A stretch of DNA of 45,892 bases from Deltaproteobacteria bacterium Ga0077550 (lineage in GTDB: Bacteria > Myxococcota_A > Polyangia > Nannocystales > Nannocystaceae): the NCBI GenBank assembly GCA_001464385.1, contig LNFB01000130.1:1-45892 (forward strand), written 5' to 3'. The notes beneath the pieces were generated by a model, which had not been told where the DNA came from, did no database searches, and saw only the letters and a list, made by a program, of their open reading frames with translations. Of this stretch, positions 8,705 to 15,803 are shown piece after piece (positions within the stretch are counted from its first letter, which is position 1; each line of letters opens with the position of its first letter). The translations under genes were made by a program, and so were the position numbers.

Positions 8705-8769
8705 CGGCGCGCCGCCCTCGGACGGTGCGCCGTCGCCGGCTCGGCGCGCCGCAGGATGGCGGCGCGCCG
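8705..8769. repeat. Three copies of palindrome CGGCGCGCCG downstream of valS
   Basis: The 10-base perfect palindrome occurs at 8705-8714, 8742-8751 and 8760-8769, within the 205-base gap between valS and the next gene. Copies can pair with one another into GC hairpins, but no T-run follows, so a classical intrinsic terminator is not supported. The rest of the gap (8770-8890) shows nothing recognisable. Confidence 0.5.
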
Positions 8770-8890
8770 GGCAGAACGCCCGAACGACACGGATCCAGCG
8801 ACCCGCGGCGGAAGTCGCAATCGCCGGTGGTGCCGGTGCATCGCTCCGTCCTGAGGCGAACACAACGCCTCGGGAAGCGGAGCGAGCACC

Positions 8891-9322
8891 ATGTCAGCCC
8901 TCGAAGGTCCATCCTCGATCACCCTCGGTTGTGCCCGTAGCGAGCGGGTCGTCATCACCACCCAGCCACCACAGGCCGGAGTCGTCGTCAGGCCGCGGGA
9001 GTCCAATCCCGACGTGAACGTGCGACCGGACAAGGTCGTGACGGACGAACACGGCGCCGCCGAGTTCGAGGTCGTGTGCCGGCAGTGCCCGTCCAAGGCG
9101 TTGGTCACGTTCACGGCATCGCTCGGCTACGCCGCGTGGCGCACGGCGGTGCAGTGCGAAGCCGGCAGCGGCGCCTTCGCCCGCTCGACCGCGCGCGTCC
9201 TCGCCGATGCGAAGGGCCGACTCGCGTTCGTCGAGGGACAGCTCGACGCCCTGTTCGAGGTGGCCCTCGGGGAGTTGCCTGGGGCAGGCAGCGCGCCGAA
9301 GTGCGGTGAGGCGGAGGGATGA
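8891..9322 (+). CDS. Hypothetical protein with Ig-like beta segment
   Basis: The protein has 143 residues and is not assigned to a family. The first half reads like one bacterial Ig-like or invasin-type domain: alternating strands VVITTQPPQAGVVVRP, KVVTDEHGAAEFEVVC and ALVTFTASLGYAAW, with three cysteines (C66, C69 and C92) late in the domain. The C-terminal third is helical (RVLADAKGRLAFVEGQLDAL). No signal peptide is evident, although a start further upstream cannot be excluded. Codon use (G/C in third positions) supports a real coding sequence. Upstream GAAGCGGAGCGAG provides a weak purine-rich ribosome-binding site. Function is unknown. Confidence 0.5.
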   Translation: MSALEGPSSITLGCARSERVVITTQPPQAGVVVRPRESNPDVNVRPDKVVTDEHGAAEFEVVCRQCPSKALVTFTASLGYAAWRTAVQCEAGSGAFARSTARVLADAKGRLAFVEGQLDALFEVALGELPGAGSAPKCGEAEG

Positions 9323-9403
9323 GACCGCTCGGCGCTGCCGTGCGGTCGTCTCAGTTCACCCTCGTGTTCAGGCCGCACTGACGGCGCGGCCGCGCGCGGT
9401 GAA

Positions 9404-10177
9404 ATGCGGCATGATCCAGCGGTGCGGCTTCGACGAATCGCGTGGATCATGCTCCTCGCCGCGTGCGGTCCGCCGGGCGGGCCGTCGCCCTCGCCGGTGA
9501 CACCGGCGCCGAGCGTCGCGCCCTCGGTCGCGGCTGCACCGGCGGTGGTCGAGCCGGTCACGGCCGAGCCCGCGGCGGTCGAGCCCGCGATCGACCCGGC
9601 CCCGGCGCCGCCGACGATCCGCGGCGAGGTCGTGCTCGTCGCGCTCGGGCCGTTCCCCGCGGCGCAGCTCGACGCGATCGAGGAGCACCTGAAGAGATAC
9701 GCCGCCGTCGACGTGCGTCGGCTCGAGCCGCTCGCGCTGCCGAGCGAGGCGTGGACCGCCAAGCGCAAGCGCTACCGTGCCGAGCGGCTGCTGGACTTCT
9801 TGGAGGCGCAGATCCCCGGCACGCCGATGACGACGCGGATCCTCGGCCTCACCGCGGTCGACATCTCGACGAGCAAGCCGCCCCACGACGACTGGGGGAT
9901 CTTCGGCCTCGGCAACATGCCGGGGCAGGCCGCGGTGGTGTCGACATTCCGGCTGAAGAAGAAGGCCCGCGACGCCGCGCATGTCCAGCGCCGGCTGAAC
10001 AACACCGCGTTGCACGAGGTGGGGCATACCTTCGGGTTGGATCACTGCACGGAGGCGCTGTGCCCGATGCAGGACGCCGAGGGGAGCATCGCGAACACCG
10101 ATGCGGCGAATGATGTGTTCGGGCCGGAGTGTGCGGCGGAGCTCGAGGCGGGGTTTCCGTTGCGTCGGTTCCCGTGA
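9404..10177 (+). CDS. Putative lipoprotein archaemetzincin (zinc peptidase)
   Basis: The protein has 257 residues from the ATG at 9404; the GTG at 9422 is an alternative start with a CATGAT box 6 nt before it. The N-terminus RLRRIAWIMLLAAC looks like a lipoprotein signal with the lipobox Cys at 21. A Pro/Ala/Val-rich linker runs to about residue 70. The catalytic domain carries HEVGHTFGLDH at 204-214, i.e. HExxHxxGxxH with E205 as base. It continues into C215-x4-C220-P-M222, which matches the archaemetzincin signature HExxHxxGxxHCx4CxM. A further Cys lies at 243, but the last Cys of the canonical CxxC is not seen, so the second zinc site may be incomplete. Archaemetzincins are aminopeptidase-like or poorly characterised metalloproteases; membrane anchoring outside the cytoplasm is unusual. 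Confidence 0.82.
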   Translation: MRHDPAVRLRRIAWIMLLAACGPPGGPSPSPVTPAPSVAPSVAAAPAVVEPVTAEPAAVEPAIDPAPAPPTIRGEVVLVALGPFPAAQLDAIEEHLKRYAAVDVRRLEPLALPSEAWTAKRKRYRAERLLDFLEAQIPGTPMTTRILGLTAVDISTSKPPHDDWGIFGLGNMPGQAAVVSTFRLKKKARDAAHVQRRLNNTALHEVGHTFGLDHCTEALCPMQDAEGSIANTDAANDVFGPECAAELEAGFPLRRFP

Positions 10178-10280
10178 GCTGCCGCAGTCGCGCGCACCGA
10201 GTCACGCGAGCGCACGGCGGCGGAGCCGTGAGCCCGCCGGCGGCCGCAACCATCGGCGCCTCCGCGCGTCGTCCCCTCGC

Positions 10281-10745
10281 GTGACGACCGTCGACCTCGA
10301 TACCCTGATCGCCGACGCCCGCGTCGAGGGCCAGCGCCGCATGGACGTGGCGCGTCGACAGTTCGACCTCGGCACGTGGTCGCGGTTCGATCTCGATCTC
10401 ACGGTGGCGACGATCAGCTTCCGCGACGACGCCGGCTTGGTACGGGTCTCGGCCGATCTCCAGGTCGCCGGCACGTGGTCGCGGGGCTCGTGGATGTGGC
10501 CGTGGGACAACGAGAGCGTCCCGTTCGGCGCGAGGTCTCGGCTCGACGCGGTGCGGGCGTTCGGCCGCGCGCAGGAGCTCGACCTGTTCGTCGATTCGTT
10601 CGAGCCATGTGACGAGGGCGAGGCGTGGTCGATGGCTGCGGTCGCCGCGGCGCAGCTCGATGCGGCGTGCATCTACCGGGTGCCGCGTCCACGCGCGCTG
10701 CTGTTCTTGCTGCTGTTCGACCTGCGTTGGGTCCTCCGCGCGTAG
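10281..10745 (+). CDS. DUF6882-like protein
   Basis: The protein has 154 residues from the GTG at 10281. The frame extends upstream, but only into Arg/Ser-rich translation with no coding character. Recognisable elements are the repeated aromatic strand pattern (FDLDLTVATISFRDDAG, VSADLQVAGTWS), then the signature-like GSWMWPWDNESVPFGAR and a helix beginning RLDAVRAFGRAQELDLF. This matches the DUF6882 family, whose members are about this size and of unknown function. The end is hydrophobic (ALLFLLLFDLRWVL). There is no clear operon partner; the CBS gene starts 119 bases on. Confidence 0.6.
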   Translation: MTTVDLDTLIADARVEGQRRMDVARRQFDLGTWSRFDLDLTVATISFRDDAGLVRVSADLQVAGTWSRGSWMWPWDNESVPFGARSRLDAVRAFGRAQELDLFVDSFEPCDEGEAWSMAAVAAAQLDAACIYRVPRPRALLFLLLFDLRWVLRA

Positions 10746-10864
10746 CGCCGGGTTCAGCTCGCCCGATCGTCCGCGGTCGCCCCCGCAGAAGCTGCGGCGC
10801 GCCCGCCCTCCCGCCGCGTTCCTGGCAGGTTGCGTCGCGGCCCCTGCGGTCGGACGATCCCCGG

Positions 10865-11299
10865 GTGACCCGCCGACACCCCACCGTCCTGCCCGTGATG
10901 ACGCCGTTCCCGTACTCGGTCGACGCCGAGGAGAGCATCGACGTCGCGCGGGCGATGATGCACGAGCACGGCATCCACCACCTGCCGGTGATGCACGAGG
11001 GGCGGCTCGGCGGGATCATCTCGGCGCGCGACATCGGGCTGTGCGACGCGCTGCTCGATCGGCCGCGCACGGTGCCGCTGCCGGTGTGGGCCGTGTGCAC
11101 GCGGGATCCGTACATCGTCGAGCTCGACACGCCGCTCGAGGCGGTGGTGCGTCACCTCGCCGACGTGCACATCGGCTCGGCGATCGTGACCAAGCACGGC
11201 AAGCTCGCGGGGATCGTGACGATGACGGATCTGTGCCGCTTGCTCGCGTCGATGCTCGAGGACACCGAGGTCGAGGGCGGCGACGACGACGCGGCGTGA
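10865..11299 (+). CDS. Two-CBS-domain protein
   Basis: The protein has 144 residues from the GTG at 10865 (an in-frame ATG at 10898 is an alternative). It consists only of a tandem CBS pair. CBS1 contains VMTPFPYSVDAEESIDVARA, HGIHHLPVMHEGRLGGIIS and ARDIGLCDALL. CBS2 contains DPYIVELDTPLEAVVRHLAD, HIGSAIVTKHGKLAGIVTMT and DLCRLLASML. The SARD and TMTD endings of each repeat are the usual ribose/phosphate contacts for adenine nucleotides, so AMP, ATP or similar binding is likely. Stand-alone CBS pairs act as energy or nucleotide sensors through partner proteins; no partner is evident here. The C-terminus is acidic (EVEGGDDDAA). Confidence 0.88.
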   Translation: MTRRHPTVLPVMTPFPYSVDAEESIDVARAMMHEHGIHHLPVMHEGRLGGIISARDIGLCDALLDRPRTVPLPVWAVCTRDPYIVELDTPLEAVVRHLADVHIGSAIVTKHGKLAGIVTMTDLCRLLASMLEDTEVEGGDDDAA

Positions 11300-11318
11300 C
11301 GACGCGGGCCCGCAGCGC

Positions 11319-13328
11319 TCAGCCCCCGCAGGCGACGCCCGACCAGATCCGTCCCTCCGTGTGCACGACCAGCCGGGGGCCCGGCGCGACGATCATCGCG
11401 GTCGCGACCCACGGGCCGGACTCCGGCGAGGCGACCTCGATCCACTCGCTGCCGTCGAAGCGCGAGAGGCTCTCACCCCACGCGACCCACGCGTGCGTGT
11501 CGTCGTCGACGACGAGCAGGCTCCGGTACTCGTCCGGGTCGACGGCGACCGGGAGCGCGTCGGTGTGATCGATCCACTCACCGACCGCGCGCTGCATGAG
11601 GCGCGGTCCGTCCTCGGTCGACGCGACGACCCACGCGCCGTGCGGCCCGACGGCGAGCGAGCCGTGGAAGGCGGAGGGCTGGTCGGGGAACGGGCGGATG
11701 TCGACCCACGCGTCCGCGGCCCACTCCCAGACCCCCTCGCCGGCGAGGAACAGGTGGTCGCCGTGGCCTTCGATCGCGCCGATGCAGGCGCCCTCGCAGT
11801 GCTGCTCCGGCGCAGGGAACTCGAGCCACGCCTCGCCATCGAAGCGGAGCACCGCGGGATCGACGGGCCAGCCCAGCACGCCCGTACGCCTGCCGGCGGC
11901 GAACATCGCACCGTCGTCGGCCACCCAGAGATCCGCGAGGGCGATGCTCGCGTCCTCCGGCTGTGTGAACGGGATCGGGCTCAGGATCTCGCCGTCGAAG
12001 TGCCACAGCGGCGGGCCGTCGGCGCTGACGAGGGTGAGGTCGTCGGTGCTCGGTCCCCCGGCCGCACGGAACTCGCCGTAGATCGAGTTGTCGTCTGCGC
12101 TCGTCCAGGCGTCGGCGCCCTCGAGCTGGATTGCGGTCTCGTCGACGCCGACGAGCCCTCCGTCGCCCGTGATCGCGAAGGCAATCGTGTCGCCCACGTC
12201 GGCGCGCTGCAGCGCCGTCGTGACGACCGGAGTGCCGCGCGGATCGTCGATGATCTGCACGAGGTGGCCGCGCTCGTCGCCGAACGCGACGAGACGCCCA
12301 TCGGCGAGTGCGACGAGGTCGCGGTCGGCCTCGAGCGTGGCCGTGGGCAACCACTCGTCTTGCGCGAGCCGACGCAGCTCGCCGGTGTACTCGAGCTCGC
12401 CGGCGACGTGGTCGCTATAGAGCAGGTACTGCTCGCGTCCGGCGCTGCGGGCAATGCCGGTCACGCCGGAGAAGAACGCCTGCTCGACCTGGAGCGTCCA
12501 TGCGTCGTCGACGTAGCGCCACGCGCCGTCTGCCGCCACCAGCAGCCCGTCGCCCCACGGCCACATCCGCTGGATGTCGCCGATCATCGGGGTCTCGATC
12601 GCGATCCACGGTTGGTCGTAGCCGTCCCTGCGGAGCAGCGCGCCGGATTGTCCACCGAGCCAGGTCGAGGTCTCGGTGAAGACGAGCGCGCTCGCGACGA
12701 TGTCCGGCGGATCGAGCGTCGCCCACGTACCGTCGCCGCCGCGGATCTGGACCTCGCTCGGCGTGATGTCGCAGAGACCCACGCAGTCGTCTGCGGGCAT
12801 GTACGCCACCCACAGGACCCCGTCGGCGGCGAGCCCGAACGCCTGCATCGTCGCGCCGGGCAGGGCCAGGTCGACCGTCGCCGTGACGCCATCCCAGTGC
12901 AGCACCGAGTCCTGCGCGAGCAACCACGCGTCGCTGGCGAACCTCGCGGCGACGCCGGAGAGGCGCACGCCCTCGAGGTGTTCCTCGCGCCAGCCGTCCT
13001 CGTCGAGCAGCAGCAGCGACTCGCCGGCCGCGGCGATGACGGCCTCGCCGTCGGTCCACGCCCGCGACACGCCCTCGGCGCTCGCCCACTGCGACGTCCA
13101 GCAGAGCTCGAGCGCGGGTTCCGTCGGCTCACCGGTGCTGCTGTCTGCAAGGTCGGTGCTCGACGCGTCGGTCACCGTGACCGGCGTGGTCGCAGCAGTG
13201 GTGTTCGCGGTGCCCGAGCTCGACGCACCGCCGCCCGAGGTGCTCGAGGTGTCGGCGTCCGTCGTGGCGGCGGCCTCGGGACCACACGCGGCGAACGCGA
13301 GAAACGAGGTGCACGGTCTCCAACGCAT
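11319..13328 (-). CDS. Secreted lipoprotein with propeller-like repeats
   Basis: The protein has about 669 residues from the ATG at 13328 (an in-frame ATG also lies at 13340). The signal MRWRPCTSFLAFAAC gives a lipobox Cys, followed by a long Ser/Thr/Gly/Ala linker typical of Nannocystaceae lipoproteins. The body has many short strand repeats of the pattern D-G-x-W or F-D-G-x-x-W (for example WHFDGEILSPIPF, LRFDGEAWLEFPAPEQ, SRFDGSEWIEVASP, VWEWAADAWVDIRPF). This suggests one or two beta-propellers of the Kelch or WD type. A few Cys pairs (CVGLC, CEGAC) may form disulfides. The protein is probably outer-membrane anchored; ligand and function are unknown. It is convergent with the CBS gene, 19 bases apart. 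Confidence 0.75.
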   Translation of the reverse strand: MRWRPCTSFLAFAACGPEAAATTDADTSSTSGGGASSSGTANTTAATTPVTVTDASSTDLADSSTGEPTEPALELCWTSQWASAEGVSRAWTDGEAVIAAAGESLLLLDEDGWREEHLEGVRLSGVAARFASDAWLLAQDSVLHWDGVTATVDLALPGATMQAFGLAADGVLWVAYMPADDCVGLCDITPSEVQIRGGDGTWATLDPPDIVASALVFTETSTWLGGQSGALLRRDGYDQPWIAIETPMIGDIQRMWPWGDGLLVAADGAWRYVDDAWTLQVEQAFFSGVTGIARSAGREQYLLYSDHVAGELEYTGELRRLAQDEWLPTATLEADRDLVALADGRLVAFGDERGHLVQIIDDPRGTPVVTTALQRADVGDTIAFAITGDGGLVGVDETAIQLEGADAWTSADDNSIYGEFRAAGGPSTDDLTLVSADGPPLWHFDGEILSPIPFTQPEDASIALADLWVADDGAMFAAGRRTGVLGWPVDPAVLRFDGEAWLEFPAPEQHCEGACIGAIEGHGDHLFLAGEGVWEWAADAWVDIRPFPDQPSAFHGSLAVGPHGAWVVASTEDGPRLMQRAVGEWIDHTDALPVAVDPDEYRSLLVVDDDTHAWVAWGESLSRFDGSEWIEVASPESGPWVATAMIVAPGPRLVVHTEGRIWSGVACGG

Positions 13329-13335
13329 GCCGACG

Positions 13336-13341
13336 ATCATA
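13336..13341 (-). promoter_or_regulatory. Putative -10 box (TATGAT) of the propeller lipoprotein gene
   Basis: Read on the minus strand, TATGAT ends 7 nt before the ATG at 13328 and overlaps the alternative ATG at 13340, so it favours 13328. It lies at the edge of an AT-rich island (13341-13378) that stands out in this GC-rich window. Confidence 0.45.
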
Positions 13342-13432
13342 TGCCGGTTTTGTTTGCTTTGGTAGCAATTAATTCAGACCACCCCTGGGGCCGGGAGCTC
13401 GCCCTGCAACCGCGATGGCACACTCGAGATCG

Positions 13433-14293
13433 ATGCGCGCCCCGACCGATGACACGCTCGCGGCCCACCTCGGTGCATCCGTCGTCGAGCGGGCGACCGT
13501 CGCGGGCGGGGACAGCCACCGCGCGATGCGGGCCACGCTCGCCGACGGACGTCGCGTGTTCGTGAAGCACGGCGCGGACGCGGCGACGTACGTGGCCGAG
13601 GCCGCCGGGCTGCGGTGGCTGGCCGACGCCCACGCGCTCGCGACCGCCGAGGTGCTCGCGGTGGGCGACGACGACGCGCCGTTCCTCGCGTTGGCGTGGA
13701 TCGACGAGGGCCCGCGGCGACCCGACTTCGACGCGCGACTCGGGCGTGGGCTCGCGGCGCTGCATCGCTTCGGCGCGCCGACCTTCGGGCTCGCGACGCC
13801 GAACGTGATGGGCCGCGTGCCGCAGGACAACCGATCGGCCCCGACCTGGGCGGCGTTCTACGCCGAGCGTCGGCTCGCGCCGCTCGTCGCCCGCACGCGC
13901 GACGCGGGGACGCTGTCGGCGAGCGACGCGGCCGCCGTCGAGGCCGTCATCGATCGGCTGCCGACGCTCGTCGGCCCCGAGGAGCCGCCGGCGCGACTGC
14001 ACGGCGATCTGTGGGCGGGCAACGTCATGGCGGACGCCGCGGGCGATCCGGTGCTCGTCGATCCCGCCGTGTACGGCGGTCACCGCGAGATCGATCTCGC
14101 GATGCTGCGGCTGTTCGGCGGCGTGGGCCCGCGGTGCTTCGCCGCGTACGACGAGGCGTACCCGCTGGCGCCCGGGGCCGAGGCGCGGGTGGCCCTGCAC
14201 CAGCTGTATCCGCTGCTCGTCCACGTCGCGATGTTCGGCGCGAGCTGGGCGCCGGCGGTGCGCCGCGCTGCGACCTCGGCGTTGCGGGCCTAG
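13433..14293 (+). CDS. Fructosamine kinase family protein
   Basis: The protein has 286 residues from the ATG at 13433; the ATG at 13415 would add six residues. I chose 13433 because the remaining N-terminus aligns with the family and a weak CACACT box sits 8 nt before it. The aminoglycoside-phosphotransferase-like kinase fold is seen from VFVKHG (ATP-binding Lys), GLAALHRFGAPTFGLATPN, the catalytic loop LHGDLWAGN (D192) and the metal-binding region VLVDPAVYGGHREIDLAM. LHGDLWxGN and DPAxYxGHxExDLAM are diagnostic of fructosamine-3-kinase/ketoamine kinase relatives, which phosphorylate ketoamines on glycated proteins or free sugars. The gene is divergent from the propeller lipoprotein across the AT-rich island. 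Confidence 0.88.
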   Translation: MRAPTDDTLAAHLGASVVERATVAGGDSHRAMRATLADGRRVFVKHGADAATYVAEAAGLRWLADAHALATAEVLAVGDDDAPFLALAWIDEGPRRPDFDARLGRGLAALHRFGAPTFGLATPNVMGRVPQDNRSAPTWAAFYAERRLAPLVARTRDAGTLSASDAAAVEAVIDRLPTLVGPEEPPARLHGDLWAGNVMADAAGDPVLVDPAVYGGHREIDLAMLRLFGGVGPRCFAAYDEAYPLAPGAEARVALHQLYPLLVHVAMFGASWAPAVRRAATSALRA

Positions 14294-14340
14294 CTCGGGC
14301 TCGCTTGGAATCGTCCCAGGTCGCGCGGTCCAAGGCCCCG

Positions 14341-14712
14341 GTGACGACCCCCGACCGATCGATCCGCCCCTGGTCCCTCGTGCTCGCCCTCGGGTTCGCG
14401 CTGGTGGGCTGCCACCAATGTGGCCCCGGCGACGACGTCGGGTGGGACAGCGCGCTCGTCGGTGGCGCGTGCGAGGTCGACGGCCACTGCGAGGAGCGCT
14501 GCGTCGAGGGCAAGGATTTCCCCGATGGCACGTGCACGATCGGCTGCGACCACGACGGCCAGTGCCCCGAGTTCACGCGGTGCGTCGAGAAGGCGGGCGG
14601 TGTGTGCCTGCTGGCCTGCGACGACGACGGGGACTGCCGCGGGGGCTATGGCTGCCACGACGTGGATCGCCGCGGCGCGGGCGGCAAGGCGCCGGTCTGC
14701 ATCGACGATTGA
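14341..14712 (+). CDS. Small Cys-rich lipoprotein
   Basis: The protein has 123 residues from the GTG at 14341. The signal WSLVLALGFALVGC gives a lipobox Cys at about 26. The mature part is rich in Cys (CEVDGHCEERC, CTIGCDHDGQCPEFTRC, CLLACDDDGDCRGGYGC). Asp-rich loops between the Cys resemble the repeated D-x-D-C motifs common in myxobacterial secreted proteins, which are probably disulfide-bonded and possibly Ca-binding. It ends 127 bases before the ABC exporter operon. Function is unknown. The lipoprotein assignment is strong; the start could also be an upstream TTG. Confidence 0.72.
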   Translation: MTTPDRSIRPWSLVLALGFALVGCHQCGPGDDVGWDSALVGGACEVDGHCEERCVEGKDFPDGTCTIGCDHDGQCPEFTRCVEKAGGVCLLACDDDGDCRGGYGCHDVDRRGAGGKAPVCIDD

Positions 14713-14839
14713 TCCGCGGCTGCCTTCGCCCCGGCCGCGACGCTCGGCGCCGCCGCGGCCGAGGCCCCCGCGTTCCAAACCCGGCCGGGGGAATCCCCGC
14801 GCCGCGTGGTACGTTGGGGGTCGCGAGCGTGGGGCGAAC

Positions 14840-15793
14840 ATGCGCGTGGAGCTGCACGGACTGGGCAAGAGCTACGACGGCGCGAGGTGGGCCCTGCGCG
14901 GCGTGGATCTGTCCATCCCCTCGGGATCGATCCTCGGCCTGATCGGCCCCAACGGCGCCGGCAAGTCGACGGCGCTGCGGATGGTCGCGACCCTGCTCGA
15001 GCCCACCGAGGGGACCGTCGCGTTCGACGGCGTCGTGCCGACCAGCCCCGACGCGCACCAGTCGTTGCGGCGGCGCATCGGATTCCTGGGCGACGGCAAC
15101 CCGCTGTACAAGCACCTCACGCCGCGGGAGTACCTGCGGTTCTTCGGGCAGTGCTTCGGACTCCCGGAGCGCGAGCTCGGCGGCGCCATCGCGGAGATCC
15201 TCACCACCTTCTCGCTCGAGTCGAAGGCGGAGACGCCGGCCGGTGAGCTGTCCAAGGGCATGCGCCAGCGGCTGTTGATCGGCCGTTGCCTGCTGCACCG
15301 CCCCGAGCTGCTGATCCTCGACGAGCCCGCCGACGGCCTCGACCCGCGCGGCCGCAGCGACCTCCGACGCGTGCTCGACGACGTGCGCCGCCGCGGCGTG
15401 ACCGTGGTGATCTCGTCCCACATCCTGCGCGAGCTGGACGACCTGTGCGACCAGGTCGCGATCCTGCAACGCGGTCGCCTGGTGGTCGCCGGACCGGTGG
15501 CGGAGATCATCGAGCGCCACGAGGTCGCCCGGTTCGTCTACGAGCTGCGGATGTTGCCGCAGGGCGCCGAGCACGCCGCCGACGTGCTCGCGCGGCATCG
15601 CGTGCTGGTGGAGTCGTCGGGCATGGTCGAGGGCCTCGCGGCCCTGAACGTGCAGCTGCAGCAGGACGAGGCGAAGATGGCCGAGGTCCTCGCCGACCTC
15701 TTCGCCCACGGCGTCAAGGTCGTGACCTGCAGCCGCGTGCGCAGCCGCCTCGAAGACGTCTATGATCGGATCTCGGACGACCACGTGAACTGA
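14840..15793 (+). CDS. ABC exporter ATP-binding protein
   Basis: The protein has 317 residues. Walker A GPNGAGKST is at 36-44, the Q-loop region near GFLGDG at 81-86, the signature LSKGM at 137-141 (the usual LSGGQ is altered to LSKGM, as in many CcmA/NatA-type exporters), Walker B LLILDEP at 157-163 and the H-loop in VVISSHIL. A C-terminal extension of about 100 residues is typical of the drug or antibiotic exporter group (ABC-2 type). The partner permease starts 10 bases after the stop, with AAGGAG at 15793-15798 as its ribosome-binding site. A TACGTT box at 14810 lies 24 nt upstream of this ATG, so this transcript may have a short leader. The substrate is unknown. Confidence 0.9.
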   Translation: MRVELHGLGKSYDGARWALRGVDLSIPSGSILGLIGPNGAGKSTALRMVATLLEPTEGTVAFDGVVPTSPDAHQSLRRRIGFLGDGNPLYKHLTPREYLRFFGQCFGLPERELGGAIAEILTTFSLESKAETPAGELSKGMRQRLLIGRCLLHRPELLILDEPADGLDPRGRSDLRRVLDDVRRRGVTVVISSHILRELDDLCDQVAILQRGRLVVAGPVAEIIERHEVARFVYELRMLPQGAEHAADVLARHRVLVESSGMVEGLAALNVQLQQDEAKMAEVLADLFAHGVKVVTCSRVRSRLEDVYDRISDDHVN

Positions 15794-15803
15794 AGGAGCC
15801 CCC

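Noticed and set aside
8682..8890. Possible small gene or RNA in the gap after valS
   Set aside because: Short frames on both strands have no coding character and no tRNA-like or riboswitch-like structure was found.
5839..9114. 1091-residue open frame on the minus strand opposite valS
   Set aside because: Arg/Ala/His-rich, no domain recognisable, and fully explained as the antisense shadow of a GC3-biased gene.
11361..13565. 734-residue open frame on the plus strand opposite the propeller lipoprotein
   Set aside because: No signal peptide or domain; the opposite strand has a lipobox, linker and repeated strand motifs.
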